From Aphidius gifuensis (lineage: Eukaryota > Arthropoda > Insecta > Hymenoptera > Braconidae), in the NCBI RefSeq assembly GCF_014905175.1, contig NC_057793.1, positions 6,014,001-6,078,000 of the forward strand: a stretch of DNA of 64,000 nt. The letters are read 5' to 3'. The notes under the pieces are model-generated. The model was not told the origin of the DNA and ran no database searches. It saw only the letters and a program-made list of their open reading frames with translations. Position 1 is the stretch's first letter; each line of letters begins with the position of its first letter. Shown one piece after another: positions 26,285 to 38,800 of this stretch. Position numbers and translations under genes: made by a program.

Positions 26285-26330
26285 GTATGCTTACCTGTAA
26301 CAAAAATACAAAAATTTATTAGTAAAAAAT
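26285..26330 (-). promoter_or_regulatory. Juxtaposed acceptor/donor motif (ratchet-like), minus strand
   Basis: On the minus strand, TTTTACTAATAAATTTTTG (containing the branch-point consensus TACTAAT) is followed by a T-rich tract, TTACAG and directly GTAAGC, with the AG|GT junction at 26295|26294. Branch point, pyrimidine tract, acceptor and a near-consensus donor are all present with no exon between them, the form of a recursive-splicing site. It is the best minus-strand example here. Confidence 0.25.
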
Positions 26331-26841
26331 TTAATTATTCAAATAATTAATTAAAATAACAATTTTAATAATAAAAAAAAAAATTATTATCACGTCGTTT
26401 ATTGATCAAGTTTTTTTCTTTTATTTTTACAACATAAAAGGTTTTAAAAAAATATTTTTATTCAATAATTAAATATGTATCTAAAACTTGAATTATTTTC
26501 TTCAAAGTTATTAAAATTATCATTATTCAAACAGTTATTTATTTAAAATAATAATAAATTATTTTTTTTTATTGATATGTAAATAGTCTGCAAGGTTTGA
26601 AAGATACTTTATGACTATGTTGATTTATAATAAATTAGAGTATTTGACGAGTTTTTAAAGTGGTACGAACTACGAATTGTCAACAAGGGCAAAGCCAAAA
26701 CATAGGAGTGGCTTGTTTTTTTTATTATTATTTTTACTCTGTGATAGAGGATAAAAATAATAAGAAAAAAAAAAAATGTTGAAAAGGCAACGCGACCCGA
26801 CGATTTGCGAACATCAAATTTCTTTTTTTTTTACTTTTATA

Positions 26842-26991
26842 TCATTCGTTTCTTTTCACGCTTTTTTCACCTTCACCACCAGTGTTCGGTTGGAGGAGTA
26901 GTTGGATCGCGAGACCAATGAAATACCCCTGGGAAAATTGCCAACGTAACGTGGCCAAGTCAGAGAGAAACATGTCCCAATGGACCATCAT
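26842..26991 (-). other. Unrecognised small open frame in a GC-rich island
   Basis: This is a 49-residue ATG-to-TGA frame beginning MMVHWDMFLSDLATLRWQ, in an island (about 26790-27000) of roughly twice the surrounding G+C. The plus strand is open through the same island behind a CACCACCAG acceptor-like sequence. Composition is normal and varied on both strands. No family is recognised. Openness on both strands suggests that elevated G+C, which lowers stop frequency, explains it as well as coding does. A conserved regulatory element is an equally good reading. Confidence 0.15.
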
Positions 26992-27001
26992 ACTCTCTCC
27001 T

Positions 27002-29930
27002 GTTTATTTTCTTTTTTTTTTATATACATTTTTTTATTTTTATTATTTACTGTATTTTTAAAAAATAAATGTAGATAAAGCCATATATGAAAATAAGCTC
27101 ATACTATGATTGCCTGAATTTAAAAATTGTTTTTTAATTTTTTATATTATTTTTATTTTCATTCAAGTATTGAATTTATTGAATGTATTAAAATAAAATT
27201 GCTCACTTATTTTATATTTAAAACAAAGTGTATTTTTATTTTTTATGGAATTGTTTATTATTAAATTATTTTTTGTGAGAGGCTTTTTATTTATGAAAAA
27301 AAAAGTAATTGTAGTAATATTTTGCTTCTTTTTAAATAGTAGCTGATACATTTTATTTTATTATTTTTTTTTCATCTACCATGTGAAGCACATTGCTATG
27401 TATGCAAAGGGTAACTTGAATTCAAGAGCAACTGATGTTTATCCTTCAACCCTCTTTTGTATATTGTACTCGTTGAGAAACACGCGAGTTGCATAAAAAG
27501 CTCAATTAATTCATTGTTTTTTGAGTATTTGTCTCTGGTATATACTTTTTTTTTAATTTCTAACTTGGTTTTTTTTACATAATTAATTGTCGTTTGTAGT
27601 GTATAATGTTTTACTAATTTAAATCATTGTTTTTTTAATTAAATTAATAAAAGAAAAATCTTTGAAAAACACAAAAATAGAAAATAAAAATTAATTTATA
27701 AATAAATAATCAGTCAAAGAACTTTACCAAATTAAATCAAAAATGCAATATCCAATAAAATTCCAATTTAAAAAAATAAAAAATAATTTTCTTGCACCCT
27801 TTTGTCAAGCAAAATAAAAAAAATTCATTTGCCATGGAATTTCTCACTTTGTATCAATTGTTTTGTAAAAAAAAAAAAAAAACGATAAATGAATTTAAAA
27901 AAAAATTAAACGATAAAGAAAATTGATGAAAAATTTTTCTAAAAGTATTTTTTTTTCTATCAAACAATAAAAAATAAAAGTAAATCTCTTTGATCAGTGG
28001 CTTTTGACAATTTAAAAAATTACTCTATTGGATATTTTAATGAAAAAAAAAAATATATAAAAAACACAAAAACAAATAAAAAAAATTTCATTGATAATAT
28101 AAATAATTAAATTTAAAATAAGATTAATTTTTTAAATTAATATTCTTTATGTCTATCTGAATGAAAAAATATAAAAATAAAAAAATTACTCAATTCGAAT
28201 TGACAATTTAAAAAGAAGAATAAAATTAATTAAATTATAAAAAAATTAAATTTTCTAATTTAAAAAAATCTCTCAATGTAAAGTATCTTTCTTTGCCTTC
28301 CATGTAATTTTTTTCTACAGACCTCAGGTGTTTAATACAACAAAGCTAAATTGTCTGACAAGATAAAAATATTTTCTTGCGATAAAAAATCACCTATGAA
28401 TTCCTCAGAGTTTTAAAATTTTCGCATGCACTTATATATTAAATTTATGTGACTGAGTGAGTGCCATACAGTGTCGAAAAAAAAATAAAAAAAAACGTCA
28501 CTAGCCCAGTAAAGAGTTGAATGGATGATGATTGATTATTGCTGGACTATTTCATTGAACAAATATCATTCAACTTTTATATACACATCTATACATTTGT
28601 TGATGCCAATATATTTTATCAAATTTATCGTGTTTGATCTATATATACATATATAAGCACCAGCTTTTCTAAAATAATAAAACAAAGTCAAGTTTCTATA
28701 TGGTCACTCCAGTAAAATCCATCTTGTGGTCTCATATGGATTTTATTTTAGGATTAATGTCTCAAACTCGTGATTCAAGTGCCAATACTTTTATTATCTT
28801 TGACTCAAACAGTATCAACTTTTTACCACTCTATTTCTTATAAATTCTGTCTTTGCACATTTTTTTATTTTTTACTCTTTAAGCCATTTGTAAAATGTGA
28901 ATTTTTATTTTATTTTTTTGTAATTTTAAATTCTTTTGAAAAGATAGTTTTGTTTGTTTGGCTGTTTGTTCGTTTGTTATTTTATTTATTTTTAAAAACT
29001 TTATTCGTAAAAATCTATTGTAGTTTTTGCTTTTTTTATTTTTATTTTTGGGATCAATGTGTTAACTGAGAGTTTATCAAGTAGTGAAAAATAGAAAGAC
29101 AAAATAAATAAATAAAAAAGGCTTGTGAGAAATAAAAGAAAAATGAAAAATAAATAAAGAGGTGATGAAAAGTTGAATACTGCGGTATTGCATCTTTACT
29201 TTTATTTCGGTTGAAGCTTTTAGCTTAATCACGTTAGACCAGTCGGATGCCATGAACTCAAAAGTTGAGGGCTTGAGGCAACGTGGGAATTATCCAAGAA
29301 TTTTACTTCTTGGCTAGATAAATGTGGCTATATATACAACTCTGATGAATAGTTAAAAAGAAAAATGCAAATTAAAATTGAAGAAAAAAAAATAGATACA
29401 AACTCACTGAGCTTTATTCTTTAATAAAACTTTTAATTTTTTTTATATTATTTATCGACATTTGTATGTTTAATATAATTTATGCAATTGTTGTTGAAAC
29501 ATTATAATTATTATTTCAACTTTTTTTTATTTAAAAAATATATACTTACAAATCTTTCAAAAATACATTTTAAAATTTTTTATATATATTTTTTATTTTA
29601 ATATCTGAATATTTATGTAATTTTTCATTTTAAAATTCATTAATCAATCAACTTGTATTATTTTTTAACTTGAATTTATTTAATGTTTAAAATTTTTTAA
29701 AAGTTTTCATGAGTTTTAAAAATAATAACTTTATAGTTTTATTTTTGGACTTTGAGTTGATGTAAAATATTCATATGAAAGTCAAAGCCTTTTTTTCAAT
29801 TTTTCAATAGTTTTTTTAACTCGAATAAAAAAAAAAATACTTGTAAAAACTGTATCGTGCTTTGAACTAATTTTTTTAGATATTTATTTGTTTTTTTTTT
29901 TTTACATTGTAAGATATATAAATCAATAAA
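27002..29930. other. AT-rich noncoding stretch
   Basis: Low-complexity frames only (27163-27351 minus, 28770-29069 plus, both rich in F, I, K, N or Y). No sites I can support. Confidence 0.6.
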
Positions 29931-30145
29931 ACAACTAATAAAAAAAAAAAAGAAAAACAACAACAACGTTTAGGACTTTTAATTTTACAAAGCAAATTAT
30001 CGATCGTTTTATCAAGACACGCGACACGTTCAAGTCGTTTTGCAGCATAAAGTGGTAAGTAATTCACAACAGTAGTTGCAGACTCTGACAGAGGGTATAA
30101 GAAAAAAATAAAAAAAAAAAATAAAAAGTAAAATATACGCGAGAG

Positions 30146-30337
30146 ATGGTGGCGAGCTTTCGTGAACTACTTCAACGTGGTCCGGAATTAAATCGAAAAG
30201 TTATCACGACATTCACTGGCTTATTGAAAATTGCATCTAGAATATATAAAAGCTCCATCTTTGAAAAGATATATTTATATAGATTATTATTATTTTTTTT
30301 TTTTCTTCATTTTATATCATTCTCCAAGCAAGGATAA
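30146..30337 (+). other. Unrecognised small open frame
   Basis: ATG in the context GAGAGATGG opens a 63-residue frame. The first 46 residues (MVASFRELLQRGPELNRKVI onward) are varied and could form amphipathic helix, while the end is read from a poly-T tract. A strong plus-strand donor-like word, GTAAGTAAT, lies about 90 bp upstream (30055), behind an open stretch that starts in a run of ACA triplets. No homologue is recognised, and a gene model joining these is speculative. Confidence 0.15.
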
Positions 30338-31194
30338 ATAATGTGATCCGATAAAACGACTTTTATATACATATTTTGTATTTATTTATCCATCTAAAGA
30401 GTATTTTAAAAATTTTTTTTTATCATTTTTTCGCTGAATAAAAATATAAATGAATAAATATGAAAAAAAAAATTATAGAAAAAGTTTATGCTATTTTTTT
30501 TTAACTCCGTCAAATAGAGGGTAAATGAAATATAAAATAAATAAAGAAAATACAGTGAAATATCGAGGATCTCATAAAGAGGGTAGATTGCACTTTGAAG
30601 CATTTGCAACCGGATAAAAACGAGTGCATTCGAATGTTTGAATTGACCGGAAACGAAGAATAATACACGACTCATGGATTGTTCGCACAAATTTACGGTT
30701 GTTGAGAGAGTACCATGGATATCGGCCCTTTCAATAAAATTGATTGTTGAATCGTTTCACATTATACCTCTCTATACGATCACTGGTCTGCCAAAATATA
30801 TATATCTATATATCTACACGCATTTAACTCTTAAAAATATATATTTTAGTTTTTTTTCAACAGTGTATATAGTACTCGGTTACACTTTAAATTAATGTTG
30901 TTCATATCAACTCTTGCAAGTTTGAAATATAAAAAGCACAAATTTATTTATTTTTTTTCTAAATTGAAATAACTTTTTTTTTATGCGCGGATATTTAAAA
31001 ATTTTTTGGCAAATAACTTGTTTACAAATTCTACAAGTTTTCCATCAACGATTTAATTTTTTTTTCGTTAAAAAAAAATATTTTCTTAGTATTAAAATTA
31101 TTATAATTAAATTTACAATAAAATTTAAAAGAAAAAAAAAAAAATTAAAGTTTGAATATTTAAAAAAACTAAACAATGTAAAACATTTAGCAAA

Positions 31195-31196
<2 letters not shown>

Positions 31197-31226
<30 letters not shown>
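31197..31226. repeat. A30 homopolymer
   Basis: The longest homopolymer in the window. There is no AATAAA within about 40 bp upstream and no visible target-site duplication, so it is not clearly a retroposed poly-A tail. Confidence 0.95.
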
Positions 31227-31229
<3 letters not shown>

Positions 31230-31534
31230 ATAAATTGATAAATGAATAATTAAAGTTTAAAAATAATATATCAAACTATTTTTATTTTTTGATAAAATGA
31301 AAATTGATTAAATATTGTTGAATAATTAACATTTTGATCAGAAGTTGTATTGAGTGCCAAGCCACGAGGTAGTAACCCACATAATCACGTTTAACGTTGA
31401 AATACATAGTGCATTAATCACAACTATCAATGACAGGTTACAAATACCCACACACTGACACACCTATACACAGAGGACATATAGGATCAAGTCTCGTATA
31501 TAGAAAGGACAAGAGAGAGAGACAGAGAGTATAA

Positions 31535-31636
31535 TATAAATTTAGTCTGCCTGACGATGACCCCCCTTCGGGCATTTGGGTTCTCATCAGTAAGTTAGTA
31601 GACCCGGACAACACTACTATGCCAAAAGTGCAATAA
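31535..31636 (+). other. Exon-like open segment with embedded donor
   Basis: A 33-codon open stretch, in frame but without its own start, is bounded by stops on both sides. It reads LPDDDPPSGIWVLISKL and continues with VDPDNTTMPKVQ, strikingly varied and acidic for this DNA. A perfect donor-like GTAAGTTAG begins at 31590, and an acceptor-like TTTAG ends at 31545, giving a possible 44-nt exon. The acceptor lacks a pyrimidine tract, being preceded by GAGAGAGACAG-type purines. The minus strand is also open here (31438-31659, cysteine-containing). No family is recognised. Confidence 0.15.
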
Positions 31637-32980
31637 TAATTAACACAGACAGTACACATACAAACTATTGTCTATATATATATTATATTATCGTATTCAA
31701 CCCGTATCTTTACAGCCAATGAGTCAATCCATGCCAGGCTTTCATAGAATTTCATGATGGATTTAACCAATCAAATTGCCAATAATTTTATAATCATTTG
31801 ATTTATTTTCATATATATTTTTTCTATTTATATTTATTGTTATTATATATATTATTCATGAATCATTATCTTTTTATAGCTCAAAGTGACTGTCTATTAA
31901 CGATAAAATTTTCAATCATATATAAATTTATTATATCGAATTATATATGCCAAAAGTTTACTTTAATGTTGTAGCACAGGGCACACTGAACCAATCGAAA
32001 ATAGGAAACGGTTTATAGTCCATGTGAGTTCATATATATAACCGACAACAATTTTGCATTTGGCTAACCGAGGGTACATCCGCCAATGGATTACAATGCT
32101 CAATTTCATCAGAATATTAACTAGTTATAGAATTTTTACGTATATATCATCAAAATTTACATAAAATTTAGTCAATTTATTGATATTTATAGCAGCTTTT
32201 TTTTTTATCATATACTAAAAATATAAATTTCAGAGAATTTAAATTTTTAAATTAATCAACAAATAAATTATAATTTTTTTATTATGAAAAAATTATATTA
32301 TATTTAAATATGATTATGTAAAAATATAAAATTCATTTATTTGTTAATTATTTTCACGTAATTTGTGTCTATTAGTATTATAAATGATTTATTATTATTA
32401 AAATAATGAAAAAAGAACATTATAGAAAATGGGTCACACGTGAGATTTCTGAGATGTTAAAAGCACCGTTAATTTGACAAGCAACATATGAATGACAAAA
32501 TTATTTCCTTTTGTGATTGCCATGACGTCATGACACACGTACAGATATTAATCCCTCACTTTGAACATGAAACACATCCCTTCTTTTGCTGACAATATAA
32601 TTCACCAGTAGAAAATTCAATACAAAGTAAAGTTCTATTGTGTCTTCAAAATGGATATGTATATTGTTGCAATTATATAAATTAGATTGATGCACGTGAT
32701 TTGTCATTTTAATTGTCTTGCAATAAATGATTGTCATAATTAAATTCACAGTATATTTTTGAATTATTATAAAACACCAGGTACATTATAATAATTGACA
32801 TTTATTATTTTTTTATTATTATTTTTGAATAGTTCAACAATAAAAAATTTCCATAAAGATTTATATTAGAAAAAACAAAAAATGTTTATTTATAAACAAT
32901 CGTCTGCAAGTGACAAGGTATTTGTAACAAAATAATAATAATAAAATAAGTAAATAAACAAAAAAAAAAAAGGTTTTTTT

Positions 32981-33048
32981 ATGTACCCTCAAGGGCCGTT
33001 GCTGCTGATGCTTGAAGAAGAAAATAATGGTTCACATGGCACCTGGGT
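32981..33048 (+). other. Exon-like open segment ending at a donor
   Basis: From ATG at 32981 the frame reads MYPQGPLLLMLEEENNGSHG for 22 codons and then meets GTGAGTGTG, a good donor-like word at 33049. It lies in a GC-richer island (about 32985-33150). It could be the end of a first coding exon, or an internal exon behind the CCCTCAAG at about 32993. The frame stops just past the donor, as expected for an intron. The peptide is not recognised, and no downstream partner exon can be identified by eye. Confidence 0.15.
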
Positions 33049-33169
33049 GTGAGTGTGATGGATGGGACGTTGATGGGCAACAAAAATGGACTGAGGTACT
33101 TTTAATAAACGACAACGAGATGTAATGTACGATGGCCAATGACTCTGACGAACAATATTCGTTTATAAA

Positions 33170-34737
33170 TCGTTAACAATAAATTAAACACCTAGATTAT
33201 TTTGCTATTAAAATATATATACTTTTAAAATTTAATGCGTATATTTTATGGTTAAAAAAAAAATAAATAAAACATACTACTAAAATTGCCAATATATTTT
33301 GAGAAGATTTTTTAAATTAATGTTATTTTAAAAAATAAAAAATCGACAATTGCACGTTAAATCATGTTGTATAAAATTATATTGTCACAAGTAAAAAATC
33401 GCATAAAATATAAAAAAAATATTACCTTTAATATAGTAATATAAAAAAAATATAAAAAATATATTTGATATATAATTAAAATTAATTTTTAATAAGTGTA
33501 AATATTATTTCTTTCAGCTTGTAATTTTTTACTTTTAAAATTTACAATTTGTTGTAATGTTAAACAAACTCAACAATTGCACGTTAATTAAATAAATCAC
33601 GCAATAAAAAATAATATATATTATTTATTATAAATTATAATACGTAAAGGATATATTACCAACTAGAAATATCAGATTCCAACACGCAGTTATAATATAG
33701 TACGTGTCGTAGGAATTCGAGCATCGATTTACATGGAATTTTCGTAATTTGATAAAACAATTCTAGCATGAAAGTTCTAGGTGAATTAATTTGAAGACTA
33801 TTTTATAATTATATTAATATATTAAATAGAATATTAGTGAAATTTACCATGGAATTTCAAGAATCATTTCTGAGATTTTATTATTACTTTTTAATTATTT
33901 ATATTTTTAATTTTCATTTTTAGCTATGAAATTATAATTTTGCTTTTGCTTTTTATCAAATTGAAATAATTCAAGTGAGCATGTTTTAAATGTTGTAGAG
34001 GTGTGATTATTATCTCGTTATTGATGAGACTGCTTGGTGCTGATTATGGTGCTAAATTAGTTGGAATTTAGGGTGCTCACTTTTATTTTAACCACTATTT
34101 TAACACAACATCTGTCTGTTGATTTATACATAATATTGATTTTTTAAATTTATAATAATTATTTTTTTTATATTCAAATTTATTCCACATTATTTATATT
34201 TGATATTTGAAAACAAAATATAATAAATATAACAGAAACATTAATTAACTGAAATTATTTTTGATATTTATTTTTTATGTGGAATTCTACTAAATTGTTT
34301 GATCAATTTTTTATATTTCATAATAAATTTACTGAATTTAATAGGATGTATTCTCTTGAAAACCATGTTTGTCACGTTTTTCATTTTTGTTTGAATATAT
34401 CCACGTATACAGAAAATTTGTTTGTTTTTATTTTTTCATTGTTGATTTTTTTTTTCCACCAATTCAATATAAACCAGCAAAAATCAAATTCATATTTTAC
34501 GTTTGTACAAGCTATAACGAATATCCTCAATTTCGAATATCACCTATAAATTTCCAGTACAATTCCATGAAAAAAAAAAACAACAACTGTAAAAATTCGA
34601 GAATATTTGTACAATTGTAAAATTTAATAATTCTATTATGATATATCAAAAAAAAAAAAGATAATATTTATATTTACAAAGTGTAAATTGATAAAATAAA
34701 TAGAAAATAAAAAAAATTCATTTATCGAATATTATTC
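33170..34737. other. AT-rich noncoding stretch
   Basis: No supported gene. A modest GC-richer patch (about 33660-33780) has no useful open frame. Confidence 0.6.
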
Positions 34738-34757
34738 CAGGTATAATAAAATACCTG
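34738..34757. repeat. Inverted repeat around splice-like words
   Basis: CAGGTAT-AATAAA-ATACCTG is a perfect 7-bp inverted repeat with a 6-nt loop, so CAG|GTAT can be read on both strands. Neither strand has a good pyrimidine tract. Confidence 0.7.
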
Positions 34758-34799
34758 AAAATATTTTTTTTTCTTTTTTTTTTTCAAATATAATTACTA

Positions 34800-35830
34800 C
34801 GAATATATTTTATATAGACAGAAAAATATTGAGAATAATGGGTAGGGCTGAAGGCTCCAAAATGACTGGTATTATTAGAATTACTATCTAGGGATATCAA
34901 TATCATTTTATTGCGTATGAGTCATATTTACAAATCGATTTCATTTTTTTACCCCTCAAACGAAGTAAAGTAATTCTGAACATGTCAGAAAATTAGATTT
35001 TTATTTGATGTGTTTATTTGTTCAAATTTGTATTGTAAAAAAAAATTATTTATAATTTTTATTATCAATTGAATATTTTTTTTTCAAGTAGTTCTTATCA
35101 ATATTATGTCAGCCATGCGTTTCCAATGAAAAAAAAAAAAATATCAAAAATTACACTCACGTTTGTTTAAATAAATAAAAATCTCAATTTCTTTTTCGTC
35201 AATTGTTTATCAACATTATTTATAATTTAAATTATTTAATAAAAATTAATTCAAGTAGTTTGACTGAGTATTAGGTCAGCCCTCAATTCCAGCCAAAAAA
35301 AAATTAAAAAATTGAAACTCTTTAAATTTATTTTAAATAAAAATTTAAATATCTTTAAATTTTTTATGCACATCAGCATTTAGGTTGGTTACTACTGAGA
35401 TTTTAAACATATTTTTTTTTCATTTACTGAATAAACGTTTTATTTTTTTTTTTCGATTTTTTTTATTTGAGTTATTTTTTTTTCTATTTTCAAGAGGATC
35501 ACTCTTGGTCAAGAGAGGGCACATTCGTGAGAGCAATGTCAGCAGGCTTTTACAATCGAGCTTTTTGCGACATGTACAAACCCTATCGTATTTTTTTTTT
35601 GTTCCACACAAGCCTTGAATCGACTGACTGAAAGTCGACCGCTTGACCTGAACCACTTTTTTCTTCATTCATTTCATTTTTTGTTCATTTATTTTTCAAT
35701 GTTTTTTTTTATCATCCTTTATCCGACAGTTAAAGAGTTGCAACATCGAATAATTCCCTGCAGAATATCCCTTGTCTACCATCGATCTATTTCCCTAATT
35801 GAATCTTTTGATTAAAAAAAATTACAAGAA
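34800..35830. other. AT-rich stretch with one GC-richer island
   Basis: About 35490-35650 is GC-richer and open on both strands (35385-35618 plus, 35420-35668 minus). The minus frame has a varied start, MKKKVVQVKRSTFSQSIQGL, with four cysteines, but ends in poly-K. Overlapping opposite frames in one island cannot both be genes, and I support neither. Confidence 0.5.
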
Positions 35831-35835
35831 AAAAA

Positions 35836-35878
35836 AAATACTCACCTAATAATTGAAACACAATTTAATATCGGTTTT
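35836..35878 (-). promoter_or_regulatory. Juxtaposed acceptor/donor motif (ratchet-like), minus strand
   Basis: The minus strand reads TGTGTTTCAATTATTAG|GTGAGTATTT, with the junction at 35846|35845. The donor half is consensus (GTGAGT). The acceptor half has a moderate, purine-interrupted pyrimidine tract. Confidence 0.2.
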
Positions 35879-35879
35879 A

Positions 35880-38800
35880 TTTTTTTTTTGAAAAAATAAT
35901 CCACGCTTTTTTCAACTACTTCAAAGTACCACAATAATTTGCATAAATAATTTCATCATTTAATTGTCATTTATCGAAATACCTTTTATTCCAATAACTT
36001 TTAAACTTTTATGTTTATTTTTTTTTTTTTTTTCAACTACCCAACTTTCAAGTTGACCAGACAATAGAATAAAAACAGACAAAACCATTAGTATAAAAAT
36101 AAAAAAAAAAAATTTGTAAAAACCCTTGGATTATCTTCTCTACCTTGTCGATTCATTAAGTCTATCTAGAAATTGCATAAATGATCAGAATCAACAAAAA
36201 AAAAAAAAAAAAAAAATTACCATAAAAAAAGAAAAAACATTTTGATGAATAAAAAAAAACTTAAAACCCTCTCTGTATTATAAAAAGAAAAAAAAAAAAA
36301 CATTAAAAATCGATAGTTAAATTAAAAATTAAATAAAAAGTTTTAAAAAAAAAAAAACTTTTATTGCTGAAGAGAGTTGGTGTTTAATTTAACAGGAATG
36401 AGGGGGTAAAATCAGGTGAATTACCATCATCCGCATCGTGTATAATTTTGTTATAATTAATCTCATTCGTTCGTCGCAGTGAAAAAGCCTGGAGGGTAAC
36501 AAAATAATAAAAAAAAAAAAAAAAAAAAACAAGTGGATTGGTGGCTGAATCTGGAACGGATAGAAAAACGTTTTTGAGTATATTTTCTAGGAGCCACAAA
36601 GTTGCATATATATATGTAGCTTACCACTCAACTACATACAGATATATATATAAAATGTTGAGAAGAAAAGTGTCTGATCTTTCTCACTGCAGCGTATAGA
36701 AAAAAATAAAAAGGACAAAGCTAACAGGCAACTCTACGAAAAGCCACGAAAAGCCACGAAAATCCCTGGCAATATCACGATTGCTTCATGGCCAAAGAAT
36801 CACCAGACGAATCGTGTCCCGCATCTTTTTATCCATATTACACCTACCCTTATTTTTACTCGAAATACAAACACACATACACACACAAACGTATGACCTT
36901 TATATAAATCAAGTCATTTCATTTATTTCTTTATTTTTTTTTTCTTCGAAAGCAATTTACACTTGTTGATGTTAGATAATTGGCTTTTATTATTATTATT
37001 ATCCAATTATTCTTCAACAATGTAATTTAAAAATTAATTTTTATAATAAAAAAATCAATGGCAGATAGAGGCACTACAGAATATCATGGTTAGAATTATT
37101 TTTAAGAAGAATTTTAGGGTCGAATTGTGGAGAAATAAAATATTTACGTAAATAATTTACAGATAAAAAAATCATGTATGCAGTGAGAGTGTATTAAAAA
37201 TATTAAGTGTATTTTTTAAAATTAAAATTAATCATTATAAATAATATTTATAATATTACTGATATAATAAACAATCGAATATTTCATTCAATAATTTATT
37301 ATTTTTAAAATAATATTTCTATTGATAATTTATAAAAACTAAAGATTATAAAAAAAAATAATAATAAACAAATTAATATTTCATTATTTATATCTACATT
37401 AAATTCAACAATAAAAAAAAAATAAAAAAAAATTTGATAAAGTTTAAATTTGCGTGATGATGAATCTTTTGAAATATAACACACATAGATTATGGTAGTA
37501 TATTTATTTATTATTGTTTTGAGATTTTGCTTGAATTGCACGAAATACTTTCTCTCTTCCTTTTTCTTTCTCACTCAAGTTTACGTACGAAATAATACAA
37601 AAACTCATAAATCTTTTGGTTCATATATATAAAGCACACTATGAAATAAAATAATGACAATGGCCAAGTTTGAACAATAAGATTGTAAGGAACAATTGTA
37701 TTGAAAACAGTCAAGTACCTTAGCATTATTATTAATAATAATAATAATATTATTATTTTTATTATTTTTATGATAAAGATAAAAAAAAAAAAAAATTAAT
37801 ATAAATGACAATTGTATATCTTGGTTTTATTTTTTTAAAGAATTTTCTTGAGATATTTTTGTTATATATTTTTCAAGGGTCTTCACTTGAGCCATGTTCA
37901 TCAACCCCCTTATATAAGTTGACTATTTTTTTTTCATTTCCCACTGTTTATTTATTATATAATTTTTTTTTTCTTCATTTAACCATTAATTAATTTTTTT
38001 TTATTTTTTAAATTGACAATTTACTTTTAGTTTTTCTGAATAATTTTTTTTTTCTATTAATATTTAACTGACATCATTAAAAAAAGCTAATTGTTTAGAA
38101 AAACAATAAAAGTTTCATTAGATCGTCTTGGTCTAGTCAGTTGAATTTTTTTTTTTATTCTATTTCAATTTCATCCTTTTTCTATGACTCGCAAATAAAT
38201 TTATTTATTTATTTTTTTCTATTTATTTCATGCTGTATATTATTTTGTTTTTTTTTTTTTTGCAATTTTATGTAAATAATGATTTACATTTGAAATTGTC
38301 ATTTAATGCTTGTATCTATTTAGTGTATTTTTTTTTTGTGCCAAAAGACATTTACTTACAGATTACCGACTTAAACTTGGCTAGATTATTTTCGTCGATA
38401 CATTATTACTTTAGTCTAGTTGCAATGATGCTTAGTCAACAGGATGTACAAGTCATCAATTGAGTTAATTCATTGTATAATTTTTCATTTATAATGAATG
38501 AAAAATAAACCAAGAGATAAATATAAAAATTAAGAACAAAAAAGCACAAAGAAAAATAATCATAAATAAATAAAAAATGACAGAAGAAAATATTAAATGA
38601 AGAAAAAGCTGTAAAAAACATTTTTAAAAATATAATTATCTCTAATGACTCACTATGCTTTAGAATTAGTAAAAAATAAAAATATATTATTTTTAGTATT
38701 ATAATAATATACACGACTAATTGGATTTAAAATAAATAAAATATAATATTATAAATTCTTATTCAAGTATTAATTTAAAAAAAAAACACATGTAAATGGA

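Noticed and set aside
28770..29069. 99-codon plus-strand frame as a membrane protein
   Set aside because: Hydrophobicity comes from TTT-rich codons in a T-rich tract, and complexity is very low.
30983..31226. Retroposed gene copy ending in the A30 tract
   Set aside because: The preceding frame is low complexity, there is no AATAAA at the right distance and no visible target-site duplication.
35385..35668. Opposing frames at 35.4-35.7 kb as a coding gene
   Set aside because: Open on both strands and ending in homopolymer-derived residues. The GC-richer island explains the low stop density.
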